Source: Bacteroidaceae bacterium (lineage in GTDB: Bacteria > Bacteroidota > Bacteroidia > Bacteroidales > Bacteroidaceae). Taken from it: a stretch of 62,826 nucleotides of DNA. The stretch's first letter is position 1. Each line of letters opens with the position of its first letter. A model generated the notes under the pieces. It searched no databases. It was not told where the DNA came from and was given only the letters and a program-made list of their open reading frames with translations. Position numbers and translations under genes: made by a program. Location of the stretch: assembly GCA_017480685.1 (NCBI GenBank), contig JAFUSD010000041.1, positions 1 through 62,826 of the forward strand. The letters are read 5' to 3'. Below are positions 8,950 to 18,057 of the stretch, piece after piece.

Positions 8950-11759
8950 TATTTCAGTCTCTCCTCTATCATTTTGTTAATCTCTTCGTTTTCGTTGTAG
9001 TTGCTCTTCAGCGAGAGCAGATACTCTCGTGCCTCCACTGCGCGGTCGGTCTTCATGTAGACATCGGCCAGCAAGATGAAAGCACGTGCCAGCCAATACT
9101 GGTGTGTGGTGCCCGAGTCTATGAACTTCGTGAGCAGTTGTTCGGCGGCGGTATATTGGTTTGTGTCGAATGCATACTGTGCCAACCTCACATTTGCTTG
9201 TGCTCCATACACGGTCTTGTCATCGGCAGCCAGAGTCTGCAGGTCTTTCACTCCCTCGCTTGCGTTGCCGGTTGCGAGGTTGCTCTCGGCTCTGTATATC
9301 AGTGCTTCACCTATGATTTCCGGCGATGCTTTCTGGCTCATCAGTATCTTTGTGGCGGCCTGGGTGGTTGCATTATAGTCAGCCATTGCAAACGAGCTGC
9401 GCATGCTTCCTTCCAGCGCGCTGAGTTGCACGTCGGTCTGTTGTGTCTGCTGGCTCAGTTGGTTGTAGTATTGCTGTGCACGTTGGTAGTCGCCGTTTTG
9501 CATTGAGCGCACTGCGGCATCGCTTACCATCTGGTCCAGTTCGGCGCTGCTCAGGCTCTTGCCCGCTTTTTGTGCCAGTGCTGCATAGTCGTTCACGCGT
9601 CCGAGGTCGGTGTATATGTCCTTCAGGTTTGCAAGTGCCGTCTGTGCTTCTGCGGTATTGGGATAGGTGTTGATTACTCGGTTGTAGGCTTTTAGTGCTT
9701 CTTCAGTGTTTCCTGCTTCGAAGTATATCATGCCCATCTCGTTGCCTGCGCTGCGTGCCCGCTGGCTGTGTGGGTATTGGTTGATGAGGTCGGCAAATGT
9801 CTGCAATGCCTGCCCGCTGGCTCCTGTCTGCACGTATGCGCGTCCTTTCTCGTATAGTGCATCGGCTCCGTATGGTGATGCAGTGTATGTTTCAGCCATT
9901 TGTCCCAGCAGTTCCACCTTGTGTGTGTAGTTTCCGCGTAGTCCTTCAATGAATGCTTGCTGATAGAGTGCATAGTCGCCCATCTGTCGGTCGGTGTCTA
10001 TGGCTTTCTGGTAGGTTTGGTATGCCTCGTCGTATTGTCGGTTGGTGTATAGGCAGTCGGCCATGCGGTTGAGTGCGTCGGCCTTGAGTCGTGTGTCGCT
10101 ACCGGCCTTCTGCATGCCCACGAAGTTGTTGAACATCTGCCGTGCCTGTGTGTAGTTTTTTTGGTTGAAGTAAGCGTATCCCAGTGTGTAGAGTGCCTGT
10201 GTATAGTTGGGTGCATTGCGTGATGCTGTCTGTGTGTATTTCCTCAGGTCGGTCACAGCTTGGGCATAGCGGGCTTGTCGGTAATATGATTCGCCTCTCA
10301 GGTAGTAGGCTTCGGTTGAGCCCAGGGCTATGGCTTGTTCCATATATGCTATTGTTCCTGCGTGGTTGCCGTTCATGAAATCTTGCACTCCCAGGTTGTA
10401 GATTACTCGCTGCTTGGCTTGCAGTATTTCGGTGCTTGGGTTCTTTATCTTGTTTATGCTTTCCAGTGCTGCCTTGTAGTTGCGTGTGGTGAAATATACT
10501 TCGCTCAGGTGTTTGCCTACGCTTGATGCATACTTGGAGTTTGGGAATTGGTTAAGGAATCGTTCGAAGACTCCCACACTCTCGCCAAAGCCCATTGTGT
10601 TGCCTTCGTGCAGGGTTAGGGCATAGTTGTATAGTGCTTCTTCCTGCATTGTCGGGTTGGCATTCAGTTCTGATGCTTGCTGGAATGCTATCTGTGCTTG
10701 TTTTTTGTTTTGACTGAATACGTAGCACACTCCTGCATTGAGCCATGCGCTTTGTGCCATCTCGTCGGTGCAGATGGCTGCACTGCTGCTCAGCAGTGGT
10801 GCGGCTTTTGCATATTCTTGTATGTTCATGTAGCTCATGCCGAGTTTGTAGAGTGCAGTGCGTCGTGGCTCGGTGGTGTCGTATGCGTAGCGTTCCAGTG
10901 CTTCTATGGCTTTGGTGTAGCTGCCTTGGTCGTAGTATGCTTCGCCGCGTATGCGGTTTGTCTCGCCCATGTAGGTTTTATCTATGTCGGCCATGTGTCC
11001 GGCCATCAACGGCAGTTGGTTGTTCAGGAGCGAGAGTGCTTTGCCTGGCTGCCCTGTGTGCAGGTAGCAGTCGGCCATATACACTGGCATGTTGCGCTCG
11101 TAGTCGGCTTCGTTGGCAACTATTTGGAAGTCGCTCAGTGCTTCGGCATACTGTCCGCGCAGATATTTCAGGTAGCCCGAGAGGTACACCATGTCCATCT
11201 GGTGGGTCTTGCAGTTCTGCAGACCTGCCACCACGGCCTCGGCTTCTTCTACCTGTTCGTTGTTGATCAGTGCCAGCGCATAGCAGATGCGTGTTTCTTC
11301 GCTCTCGCTGCCGGCCCTATTGCCTGATGCCCATATCGGTGAAGTGCCTGTCTTGAGGTTTTGCTCATAGACGTGCAGCGCCTCTGTGTATTCTCCCTGA
11401 TGCACCAGCAGGTTGGCCCTGAGCAGTTTCAGACGTGTGCATTCCAGGTCGGTAGGGTTGCGTCTCACGAAGTCTTGTATGCGCACGTCGGTTCCGGGGA
11501 CGGCAAGGTAGTAGTCGCACACGAGCTGGAGGCGTTCCACTCTGATTTGCTCGCCGGCCGGCACGCCCTCCAGCAACGTCAGCTGCTGGCGCGCACCTCC
11601 ATAGTGTCCGTCGTGTATCATGCGCTCTGCCTCGTCGATGGGCAGTGTCTCGCTGAGTTGACGCGAGAAGTGCTGGGCCGACACAGGGAGTGAAAGCGCA
11701 ATCCACATCAGGCCCGACAGGCCCACATTCCTCAATACATATTGATTCTTCTTGTTCAT
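8949..11759 (-). CDS. Exported tetratricopeptide-repeat protein
   Basis: A 936-residue protein with a signal peptide ending in VSAQ. It consists almost entirely of TPR-like helix pairs, such as ALYNYALTLHEG, AYYLRGESYYRQARYAQAV, ALYTLGYAYFNQKNYTQARQ and ALYEKGRAYVQTGASGQAL. It is probably a periplasmic or OM-associated scaffold. Coupling by TAATG to the barrel gene suggests the two work as a pair, perhaps in OM assembly or transport; that is inference. A promoter box is present just upstream (11791-11798), so this gene likely heads an operon TPR-barrel-nadB. Confidence 0.85.
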   Translation of the reverse strand: MNKKNQYVLRNVGLSGLMWIALSLPVSAQHFSRQLSETLPIDEAERMIHDGHYGGARQQLTLLEGVPAGEQIRVERLQLVCDYYLAVPGTDVRIQDFVRRNPTDLECTRLKLLRANLLVHQGEYTEALHVYEQNLKTGTSPIWASGNRAGSESEETRICYALALINNEQVEEAEAVVAGLQNCKTHQMDMVYLSGYLKYLRGQYAEALSDFQIVANEADYERNMPVYMADCYLHTGQPGKALSLLNNQLPLMAGHMADIDKTYMGETNRIRGEAYYDQGSYTKAIEALERYAYDTTEPRRTALYKLGMSYMNIQEYAKAAPLLSSSAAICTDEMAQSAWLNAGVCYVFSQNKKQAQIAFQQASELNANPTMQEEALYNYALTLHEGNTMGFGESVGVFERFLNQFPNSKYASSVGKHLSEVYFTTRNYKAALESINKIKNPSTEILQAKQRVIYNLGVQDFMNGNHAGTIAYMEQAIALGSTEAYYLRGESYYRQARYAQAVTDLRKYTQTASRNAPNYTQALYTLGYAYFNQKNYTQARQMFNNFVGMQKAGSDTRLKADALNRMADCLYTNRQYDEAYQTYQKAIDTDRQMGDYALYQQAFIEGLRGNYTHKVELLGQMAETYTASPYGADALYEKGRAYVQTGASGQALQTFADLINQYPHSQRARSAGNEMGMIYFEAGNTEEALKAYNRVINTYPNTAEAQTALANLKDIYTDLGRVNDYAALAQKAGKSLSSAELDQMVSDAAVRSMQNGDYQRAQQYYNQLSQQTQQTDVQLSALEGSMRSSFAMADYNATTQAATKILMSQKASPEIIGEALIYRAESNLATGNASEGVKDLQTLAADDKTVYGAQANVRLAQYAFDTNQYTAAEQLLTKFIDSGTTHQYWLARAFILLADVYMKTDRAVEAREYLLSLKSNYNENEEINKMIEERLK

Positions 11760-11790
11760 TTCGTTCGTGGTTTCGATGTTTTATTCAGTG

Positions 11791-11798
11791 CAAAAGTA
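11791..11798 (-). promoter_or_regulatory. Bacteroidetes -7 box for the TPR-barrel-nadB operon
   Basis: TACTTTTG on the minus strand, matching TAnnTTTG, lies 32 bases before the ATG at 11759. A TTG about 22 bp further upstream could serve as the -33 element. Confidence 0.55.
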
Positions 11799-11949
11799 CG
11801 GATAAAAAACGAAACGACAGCAAGTCCCCACACCTTTTCTTATATATTTACGAGCAATAAGTTTCCTTCATTATAAGTTTTTAAGTTTTAAGCGTGTTTT
11901 TTTGTGACTATTTGTTTGCTCCGACCCACGCACGGGGGCTCTGGAAAAT

Positions 11950-12027
11950 GAGGATATCGTCAACGCCCTGTGAGGATATCGTCAACAGCCTGCGAGGATA
12001 TCCTCAACAGCCTGCGAGGATATCCTC
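11950..12027. repeat. 22-bp palindromic repeat array 2 (4 copies)
   Basis: Copies start at 11950, 11972, 11994 and 12016: two GAGGATATCGTC then two GAGGATATCCTC, with spacers AACGCCCTGT, AACAGCCTGC and AACAGCCTGC, ending in CGTTTTT. It lies in the 553-base space between the divergent TPR gene and lipoate ligase. Apart from this array and the two promoters, nothing was recognised there; 12033-12260 has only short frames without family resemblance. Confidence 0.9.
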
Positions 12028-12264
12028 GTTTTTACGGAAACATATACTGCTGTCTGAAACGTGTTGTCGTTGTTCTGAATACAAAACGGAGGTATAGCGG
12101 GTGTGGTGCCCATTTTTACGTTTGGCATCATTTGGCCATTCATGGCAAAACCCTTGGAAGCCGCTGCCACCAACAGAGGTGGCAAAACGCACGGCATTGG
12201 CAGTAAATAGAATCAAAATGTAAGTTCAGAAATACGCGGCTGAAAGAAAAAAATCGGTTTTTTA

Positions 12265-12296
12265 TTTGTGTAGTAAATAAAAACTGCCTATATTTG
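12265..12296 (+). promoter_or_regulatory. Promoter for the lplA-gcv gene cluster
   Basis: TTTG at 12265-12268 and TATATTTG at 12289-12296 are separated by 20 bp, a close match to the Bacteroidetes consensus. Transcription would start near 12303, giving a leader of only about 10 bases before the ATG at 12313. Confidence 0.7.
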
Positions 12297-12312
12297 CACC
12301 GATATCCTTAGT

Positions 12313-13374
12313 ATGACTTACATATCCTTTCCCGAGGGGTGCGACCACATGCCCCTGAGTTTCTACCTCGCCACCGAGGAATACCTGGCACGAGAGACAC
12401 GTTTGCCGCATGAGGCTTTCTTCATGTGGCAGGTGGAACCGAGTGTTATCTTTGGTCGTAACCAACTGATTGACACCGAGGTGAACACCGCATATTGTCG
12501 TGCTCACGGCATACGGATGTACCGCCGCAAGAGCGGTGGCGGATGTGTGTATGCCGACCGTGGCAACATCATGTTTTCTTACATCACTCCGCAGGACAAT
12601 GTGGCACTTACCTACAACCGATACATCACCATGGTGGTGACCATGCTCCGGCAGCTGGGGCTCGATGCCCACGGCACTCCGCGCAACGACATCCTGATTG
12701 GCGAGCGCAAGGTGAGCGGCAACGCATTCTACCACCTGCCGGGATACAGCGTGGTGCATGGCACCATGCTCTACGACACCAACATGGACCACATGATGGG
12801 CAGCATCACCCCCGACCCGCAGAAACTCGAGAGCAAAGGAGTGAAGAGTGTGAGAGGACGCATCACCATGCTCAAAGACCATCTCGACCTAAGCATCGAC
12901 GACTTCAAGCAACACGTACGCACCACGTTGTGCCACGACGAGCTCTGTCTCACAGCCGACGACCTGAGTCGCATTCGCGAGACAGAACGCGAATACCTCA
13001 ACCCTGCCTTCATCTACGGGCGCAATCCACGCTACACGGTGGTGCGCCACCGCAGGATTGAAGGCGTGGGCACCATCGAAGTGCACATGGAAGTGAGCCG
13101 CGGAGTGCTGAATGCCATCGACATGTTTGGCGACTACTTCATCCTGGGCGATCTCGACAGCATACTGCACCGCATGAAAGGCACACCATTCAACCATGAA
13201 GCCCTGCTGAAGGTTGTGCCCGACACGCTGCCAACGGTGGTGCGCAACCTCGACCGACAAGACTTTGTGGAACTGATAATCGGCCCCCTCCCTGCTCCCC
13301 CAGGGGGGAGAGACAGACCCTCTCCCCAGCCCTCCCCCTTTATGGGGAGGGGGACTCCATCCGGATGGAAATAA
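12313..13374 (+). CDS. Lipoate-protein ligase A family protein
   Basis: A 353-residue protein that attaches lipoate to carrier proteins; with gcvH downstream, the H protein is the obvious substrate. The binding-loop motif RRKSGGGCVYAD lies near residues 71-82, with downstream NDILIGERKVSGNAF and KSVRGRI motifs typical of LplA. The C-terminal domain (about 215-320) is the accessory domain of bacterial LplA. Roughly the last 29 residues (starting PLPAPPGGRDRPSPQ) are translated from a GC-rich interspersed repeat, so the native C terminus has been replaced or extended. The end GWK-stop lies in a segment shared with the 3' end of gcvPA. Confidence 0.9.
   Translation: MTYISFPEGCDHMPLSFYLATEEYLARETRLPHEAFFMWQVEPSVIFGRNQLIDTEVNTAYCRAHGIRMYRRKSGGGCVYADRGNIMFSYITPQDNVALTYNRYITMVVTMLRQLGLDAHGTPRNDILIGERKVSGNAFYHLPGYSVVHGTMLYDTNMDHMMGSITPDPQKLESKGVKSVRGRITMLKDHLDLSIDDFKQHVRTTLCHDELCLTADDLSRIRETEREYLNPAFIYGRNPRYTVVRHRRIEGVGTIEVHMEVSRGVLNAIDMFGDYFILGDLDSILHRMKGTPFNHEALLKVVPDTLPTVVRNLDRQDFVELIIGPLPAPPGGRDRPSPQPSPFMGRGTPSGWK
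13284..13362. repeat. GC-rich interspersed palindromic element within the 3' end of lipoate ligase
   Basis: CCCTGCTCCCCCAGGGGGGAG and CCCTCCCCCTTTATGGGGAG form two hairpin arms. The sequence is of the same type as the elements near 60.75, 61.43 and 62.38 kb, which share CTCCCC-ATAAA-GGGGGAG. Here it is in the opposite orientation and is translated. Confidence 0.75.
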
Positions 13375-13444
13375 CCAAATAATTAAATAGTACATAAATC
13401 GTAAATAGTAAATCGTCAAATCGTAAATAGTAAATCGTCAAATC
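13363..13444. repeat. AT-rich repeat shared with the gcvPA-gcvPB junction (copy 1)
   Basis: Starts GGATGGAAATAAC and continues through TTAAATAGTACATAAATCG and multiple GTAAATAGTAAAT units. The same sequence begins at 16393. Copy 1 supplies the stop of lipoate ligase and the untranslated spacer before gcvT. Confidence 0.85.
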
Positions 13445-13481
13445 GTAAATAACAATAAATCCGTAAATAGTAAATAAGATT

Positions 13482-14573
13482 ATGGAAAACAAACGTACGT
13501 GTCTATACGACAAACATGTGGCACTGGGTGCACTGATTTCGCCCTTCGGCGGATTCGACATGCCAATCCAGTATTCGAGTATCATCGACGAACACAATGC
13601 AGTCAGACAGCATTGCGGAGTGTTCGACGTGTCGCACATGGGCGAAGTGAGCGTCAAGGGGCGCGATGCCGAACGATATGTGAACCACATCTTCACCAAC
13701 GACATCACCGATGCACCCACGGGACAAATCTACTACGGCATGATGTGCTACCCCGACGGCGGAACGGTCGATGACCTGCTGGTGTATAAGATGGGACATG
13801 ACGACTTCTTCCTCGTAATCAATGCAGCCAACATCGACAAAGACTGGGAGTGGATGCAGAGCCATGCCCAGGGATTCGACATCGACCTGCGCAACCTGTC
13901 CGACCACTACGGACAGCTGGCCATACAGGGACCCGAGTCGGAAAGTGTGATGGCCGAAGTGCTGGGCATCGACGGCAGCGACCTCACCTTCTATCACGCC
14001 AAAACCATCGAGCACGAAGGCGAGAACATCATCGTGAGCCGCACCGGATATACAGGCGAAGACGGATTCGAGATATATGCATCGCACGACTACATACGCC
14101 GCCAGTGGGACCGCCTCATCGACACTGGCCGCTGCAAGCCATGCGGACTCGGATGCCGCGACACACTGCGCTTTGAAGTAGGCCTGCCACTCTACGGCGA
14201 CGAACTCAGTGCCGACATATCGCCAGTGATGGCAGGACTCAGCATGTTCTGCAAACTCGATAAGCCCGAATTCATAGGCAAGGAAGCACTTGTGGAACAA
14301 AAGACCAACGGAGTGGCACGCCGCATCGTAGGCATCGAACTGGCCGACCGCGCCATTCCACGCCACGGCTACGATGTGCTGGCCGACGGAAAGAAGGTGG
14401 GCGAAGTGACCACCGGCTACAACTCCATATCCACCGGCAAGAGCGTATGTATGGCACTCGTCGATACCGAATATGCCCGTCTGGGCACTGCCCTCGAGAT
14501 ACAAATCCGCAAGAAGACCTTCAAGGGAGTGGTGGTGAAGAAACGCTTCTACGAGAAACATTATAAGAAGTAG
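13482..14573 (+). CDS. gcvT: Aminomethyltransferase (glycine cleavage T protein)
   Basis: A 363-residue cytoplasmic protein that transfers the methylene carbon from the aminomethyl-lipoyl H protein to tetrahydrofolate, releasing ammonia. The family opening (LYDKHVALGALISPFGGFDM) and the HCGVFDVSHMGEV motif are present, as are the folate-binding region SRTGYTGEDGFEIY and the C-terminal TTGYNSISTGKSV segment. Length is standard. The start follows an AT-rich spacer of GTAAATAGTAAAT units; AATAAGATTATG precedes both this start and that of gcvH. Confidence 0.96.
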   Translation: MENKRTCLYDKHVALGALISPFGGFDMPIQYSSIIDEHNAVRQHCGVFDVSHMGEVSVKGRDAERYVNHIFTNDITDAPTGQIYYGMMCYPDGGTVDDLLVYKMGHDDFFLVINAANIDKDWEWMQSHAQGFDIDLRNLSDHYGQLAIQGPESESVMAEVLGIDGSDLTFYHAKTIEHEGENIIVSRTGYTGEDGFEIYASHDYIRRQWDRLIDTGRCKPCGLGCRDTLRFEVGLPLYGDELSADISPVMAGLSMFCKLDKPEFIGKEALVEQKTNGVARRIVGIELADRAIPRHGYDVLADGKKVGEVTTGYNSISTGKSVCMALVDTEYARLGTALEIQIRKKTFKGVVVKKRFYEKHYKK

Positions 14574-14634
14574 CCCCTCCCTCCAAGGCATCCCCTATTC
14601 ATTATTAATTATTCATTATTAATTAAATAAGATT

Positions 14635-15018
14635 ATGTCAAAAGTATTAGAAGGACTCTACTACAGCGAGAGTCATGAGTATGTGAGAATAGACGGCCAG
14701 TATGGCTATGTAGGAATCACCGATTATGCTCAGAACGCACTGGGCAACGTGGTTTATGTGGATATGCCCGATGTTGACGACGATGTTGAGGCAGGTGCAG
14801 AATTCGGAGCCGTGGAGAGCGTGAAGGCCGCCAGCGACCTCAACTCGCCCGTGAGCGGAACCGTGGTCGAAGTGAACGAAGCACTGGCCGACCAACCCGA
14901 ACTGCTCAATGCCGACGCATACGCCAACTGGATTATCAAGGTGGAACTGAGCAACCCCGACGAACTCAACGACCTGATGGATGCTGCCGCCTACGAAGCA
15001 TTCTGCGCCAACCATTAA
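14635..15018 (+). CDS. gcvH: Glycine cleavage H protein (lipoyl carrier)
   Basis: 127 residues, standard length. The lipoyl-lysine is K64 in ESVKAASDLNSPVSG. It carries the aminomethyl group between the P and T proteins and is reoxidised by dihydrolipoyl dehydrogenase. It lies 61 bases after gcvT (the spacer repeats ATTCATTATTAATT) and 46 bases before gcvPA. Confidence 0.97.
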   Translation: MSKVLEGLYYSESHEYVRIDGQYGYVGITDYAQNALGNVVYVDMPDVDDDVEAGAEFGAVESVKAASDLNSPVSGTVVEVNEALADQPELLNADAYANWIIKVELSNPDELNDLMDAAAYEAFCANH

Positions 15019-15064
15019 CCTATACACACATACACACTTTTCTCTCACTCCTACACACAAAGGC

Positions 15065-16408
15065 ATGAGTCACAAATATTTTCCTCACACCGAAGCCGAC
15101 ATCCACGACATGTTGGAGGCTGTCGGCCACAAGAGCCTCGACCAGTTATTCGACGTCATCCCCGACAGCATACGCTTCAAGGGCGACTACGACCTGCCGG
15201 CAGGCATGAGCGAACTGGAGTTGCGCCGGCATCTGGAGCAGTTGGGACAGCAAAACACCCTGCTCACCATCTTTGCCGGTGCGGGCATCTACGACCACTA
15301 CACTCCGTCGGTGGTGCCAAACATCATAGCACGTTCAGAATATCTTACCAGCTACACACCATACCAGGCAGAGATATCGCAGGGAACGCTGCACTACATC
15401 TTCGAATTTCAGTCGATGATGGCCGAACTCACCGGCATGGACATATCCAACGCCTCGATGTACGACGGTGCAACAGCCACAGCCGAGGCTGCAATCATGG
15501 CGGTTGCAGTGGCCAAGAAGGCCGACACCGTGCTCATCTCGGCAACCATCGACCCCAAGATTCGTCGCGTGGTCGATACCTATGCCCACTATCACGGCAT
15601 AAAGACCGCGACCATCGAAGCCCACGACGGAACGACCGACCGCCTCGACCTGGAGCGCAAGCTGGCAGCAGGCGGAGTGGCCGGAGTGGTGGTGCAGATG
15701 CCCAACTACTACGGCATCGTGGAAGACTACACAGGATTTGCCGACCTCATCCACGAGAGCAAGGCACTCTTCATCATCAACAGCGTGGCAGCCGACCTGG
15801 CAGTGCTCAAGACACCAGGCCAGTGGGGTGCCGACGTGGCAGTGGGCGACGGTCAGAGCCTCGGCATACCGATGAGCTACGGAGGTCCGTCGGTGGGATA
15901 TATGTGCTGCACCGAGCGCCTTGTGCGCAAGATGCCGGGACGAATCGTGGGTATGACACGCGACAACCGCGGCAACCGCGCTTTCGTACTCACCCTGCAA
16001 GCACGCGAGCAACACATACGCCGGCAGAAAGCAACATCAAACATCTGCTCCAACCAAAGCCTTATGGCACTGTTCGCAACCGTCTATATGTCGCTCATGG
16101 GCAAGCAGGGACTGGTCGAAGCTGCCAACATGTCGTATGCCGGAGCACACTACATGTGTCAGAAGTTGATTGCGACAGGACACTTCACACTGGAATACGA
16201 CCAGCCATTCTTCAACGAGTTCTGCCTCCGCTACGATGGCGACATCGATGCCTTGCAAGCCAAATGCCTCGAACAAGGATTCATGGCCGGAATCAAGACC
16301 GGCGAACACACCATCATGTTTGCCGTGACAGAGAAACGCACGAAGGAAGAAATCGACCGACTGGTGGAAGTCATAGGACATAACCTCTATCAGGATGGAA
16401 ATAACTAA
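15065..16408 (+). CDS. gcvPA: Glycine dehydrogenase (decarboxylating) subunit 1
   Basis: A 447-residue protein corresponding to the N-terminal half of glycine decarboxylase (P protein). The start at 15065 (MSHKYFPHTEADIHDML) was preferred over the longer open frame from 14981, which overlaps gcvH. Family segments include TPYQAEISQGTLHYIFEFQS, MELT-type GMDISNASMYDGATA and QSLGIPMSYGGPSVGYM. It forms the alpha2beta2 enzyme with GcvPB. The final residues (QDGNN-stop) lie at the start of a sequence also found after lipoate ligase. Confidence 0.96.
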   Translation: MSHKYFPHTEADIHDMLEAVGHKSLDQLFDVIPDSIRFKGDYDLPAGMSELELRRHLEQLGQQNTLLTIFAGAGIYDHYTPSVVPNIIARSEYLTSYTPYQAEISQGTLHYIFEFQSMMAELTGMDISNASMYDGATATAEAAIMAVAVAKKADTVLISATIDPKIRRVVDTYAHYHGIKTATIEAHDGTTDRLDLERKLAAGGVAGVVVQMPNYYGIVEDYTGFADLIHESKALFIINSVAADLAVLKTPGQWGADVAVGDGQSLGIPMSYGGPSVGYMCCTERLVRKMPGRIVGMTRDNRGNRAFVLTLQAREQHIRRQKATSNICSNQSLMALFATVYMSLMGKQGLVEAANMSYAGAHYMCQKLIATGHFTLEYDQPFFNEFCLRYDGDIDALQAKCLEQGFMAGIKTGEHTIMFAVTEKRTKEEIDRLVEVIGHNLYQDGNN

Positions 16409-16460
16409 ATAGTTAAATAGTACATAAATCGTAAATAGTAAATAGTCAAATCGTAAATGT
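16393..16460. repeat. AT-rich repeat shared with the lplA-gcvT junction (copy 2)
   Basis: Matches 13363 onward from GGATGGAAATAAC through the GTAAATAGTAAAT units with few changes. The gcvPA stop lies in it, in a different frame from the lipoate ligase stop in copy 1. The remaining spacer to gcvPB (about 16470-16560) contains a small hairpin (GAAGT-TT-ACTTC) and no frame. Confidence 0.85.
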
Positions 16461-16584
16461 ACAAATAGAAATAAATGGGAACCTTTTGGAGCAGCGAGTG
16501 CAGAGTGAAGTTTACTTCAACTATGCCGAGTCGTGACAAAAGCGAACGAAGTTAAATGTTAAATCGTAAATAGTAAACAAGACG

Positions 16585-18057
16585 ATGAACAACAAACTAT
16601 ATGGAAAGCTCATAATCGAGCTGTCGCACCCGGGCCGCAAGGGCTATTCACTGCCACATAGCGAATACGAAGGCTATACACCCGCCGACCTGCCTGCCCA
16701 CCTGCTGAGAGGAAAAGCACCCGAGCTGCCCGAGTGTGACGAACCGACCGTGGTGCGCCACTACACCAACCACAGCGCCAACAACTTCGGTGTGACGAGC
16801 GGATTCTATCCGCTGGGCAGTTGTACCATGAAATACAACCCCGTAATCAACGAAGAGGTAGCTGCCATGCAGCAGTTTGCCGGCCTTCATCCGCTGCAAC
16901 CAGCCGAGACGTGCCAGGGTGCCCTGCGCATCTATCATGAGTTGCAATCGATGCTGGCGGCCATCACCGGCCTCAGCCAGTTCACCCTCAACCCCTGCGC
17001 AGGTGCTCATGGCGAACTCACCGGATTGATGGTGATACGTGCCTACCACCAGAGCCGTGGTGACGACTGTCGTACCAAGGTGCTCATCCCCGATTCGGCT
17101 CACGGAACCAACCCCGCTTCGGCTGCGGTGTGCGGGCTTGAGGTGGTGGAAGTGAAGTCGCAGGCCGACGGAACTGTCGATGTAGACGACCTGAAGTCGA
17201 AGCTCGACGAAGGGGTGGCATGTATGATGATGACCAACCCCAACACCCTGGGACTCTTCGAACACAACATACCCGAGATACAGACACTCGTCCACCAGTG
17301 TGGCGGCCTTATGTACTACGACGGTGCCAACCTCAACCCCATGCTCGGCGTATGTCGCCCAGGCGATATGGGATTCGACGTCATGCACATCAACCTCCAC
17401 AAGACATTCTCCACGCCACACGGAGGTGGAGGCCCTGGCAGCGGACCCGTAGGAGTGCGTGCCGGCCTCGAGCCGTTCCTTCCTACACCGCGTGTCGTAC
17501 AAGGCGATGATGGCACATTCAGCGTGAAGACCGGCCAGTATGAGCAGTCGCTGGGCAGCATCGGCCAGTTCTTCGGCAACTATGCCGTAGTGCTCCGTGC
17601 ATACGCCTACATACTCACCATGGGACGCGAAAACATCGGCATGGTGGGACCGCTCGCCACGCTCAATGCCAACTACATCAAAGAGCAACTGCGTGATGAC
17701 TACCTCCTGCCCATCGACAGCCCTTGCATGCACGAATTTGTGTTCGACGGCCTTCGCGACAAGTCGCAGGGCGTCACCACGATGGATGTAGCCAAGCGCC
17801 TGCTCGATTATGGCTACCACGCTCCAACCATCTATTTCCCGCTGCTGTTCCACGAGTCGCTCATGATTGAGCCGACCGAAAACGAATCGAAAGAGACCAT
17901 CGACGGATTTATCGAGGTGATGCACAGCATTGCACGTGAGGCTCAAACCAACCCCGACGAGGTGAAGAGCGCACCGCACAATACCCCGATAGGACGTGTT
18001 GACGATGTGTTGGCAGCAAAGAATCCTGTTCTCACTTGGAAACACACACAAGCATGA
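16585..18057 (+). CDS. gcvPB: Glycine dehydrogenase (decarboxylating) subunit 2
   Basis: A 490-residue protein carrying the PLP-binding half of the P protein. The cofactor lysine is K273 in INLHKTFSTPHGGGGPGSGP. Other family blocks are GSCTMKYNPVINEE, NPCAGAHGELTGL and PDSAHGTNPASA. It catalyses glycine decarboxylation and transfer of the aminomethyl group to lipoyl-GcvH. It is separated from gcvPA by 176 bases, unusually wide for this operon, and its stop overlaps the lpd start by four bases (ATGA). Confidence 0.97.
   Translation: MNNKLYGKLIIELSHPGRKGYSLPHSEYEGYTPADLPAHLLRGKAPELPECDEPTVVRHYTNHSANNFGVTSGFYPLGSCTMKYNPVINEEVAAMQQFAGLHPLQPAETCQGALRIYHELQSMLAAITGLSQFTLNPCAGAHGELTGLMVIRAYHQSRGDDCRTKVLIPDSAHGTNPASAAVCGLEVVEVKSQADGTVDVDDLKSKLDEGVACMMMTNPNTLGLFEHNIPEIQTLVHQCGGLMYYDGANLNPMLGVCRPGDMGFDVMHINLHKTFSTPHGGGGPGSGPVGVRAGLEPFLPTPRVVQGDDGTFSVKTGQYEQSLGSIGQFFGNYAVVLRAYAYILTMGRENIGMVGPLATLNANYIKEQLRDDYLLPIDSPCMHEFVFDGLRDKSQGVTTMDVAKRLLDYGYHAPTIYFPLLFHESLMIEPTENESKETIDGFIEVMHSIAREAQTNPDEVKSAPHNTPIGRVDDVLAAKNPVLTWKHTQA

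Noticed and set aside
11950..12027. CRISPR-like array of short repeats with regular spacing
   Set aside because: The spacers are themselves conserved (AACGCCTTGC type), only 10 bases long, and no cas genes are near any of the six arrays.
12004..12216. 70-residue minus-strand frames between the TPR gene and lipoate ligase
   Set aside because: They run into the palindromic array, have no promoter or family resemblance and overlap one another in two frames.
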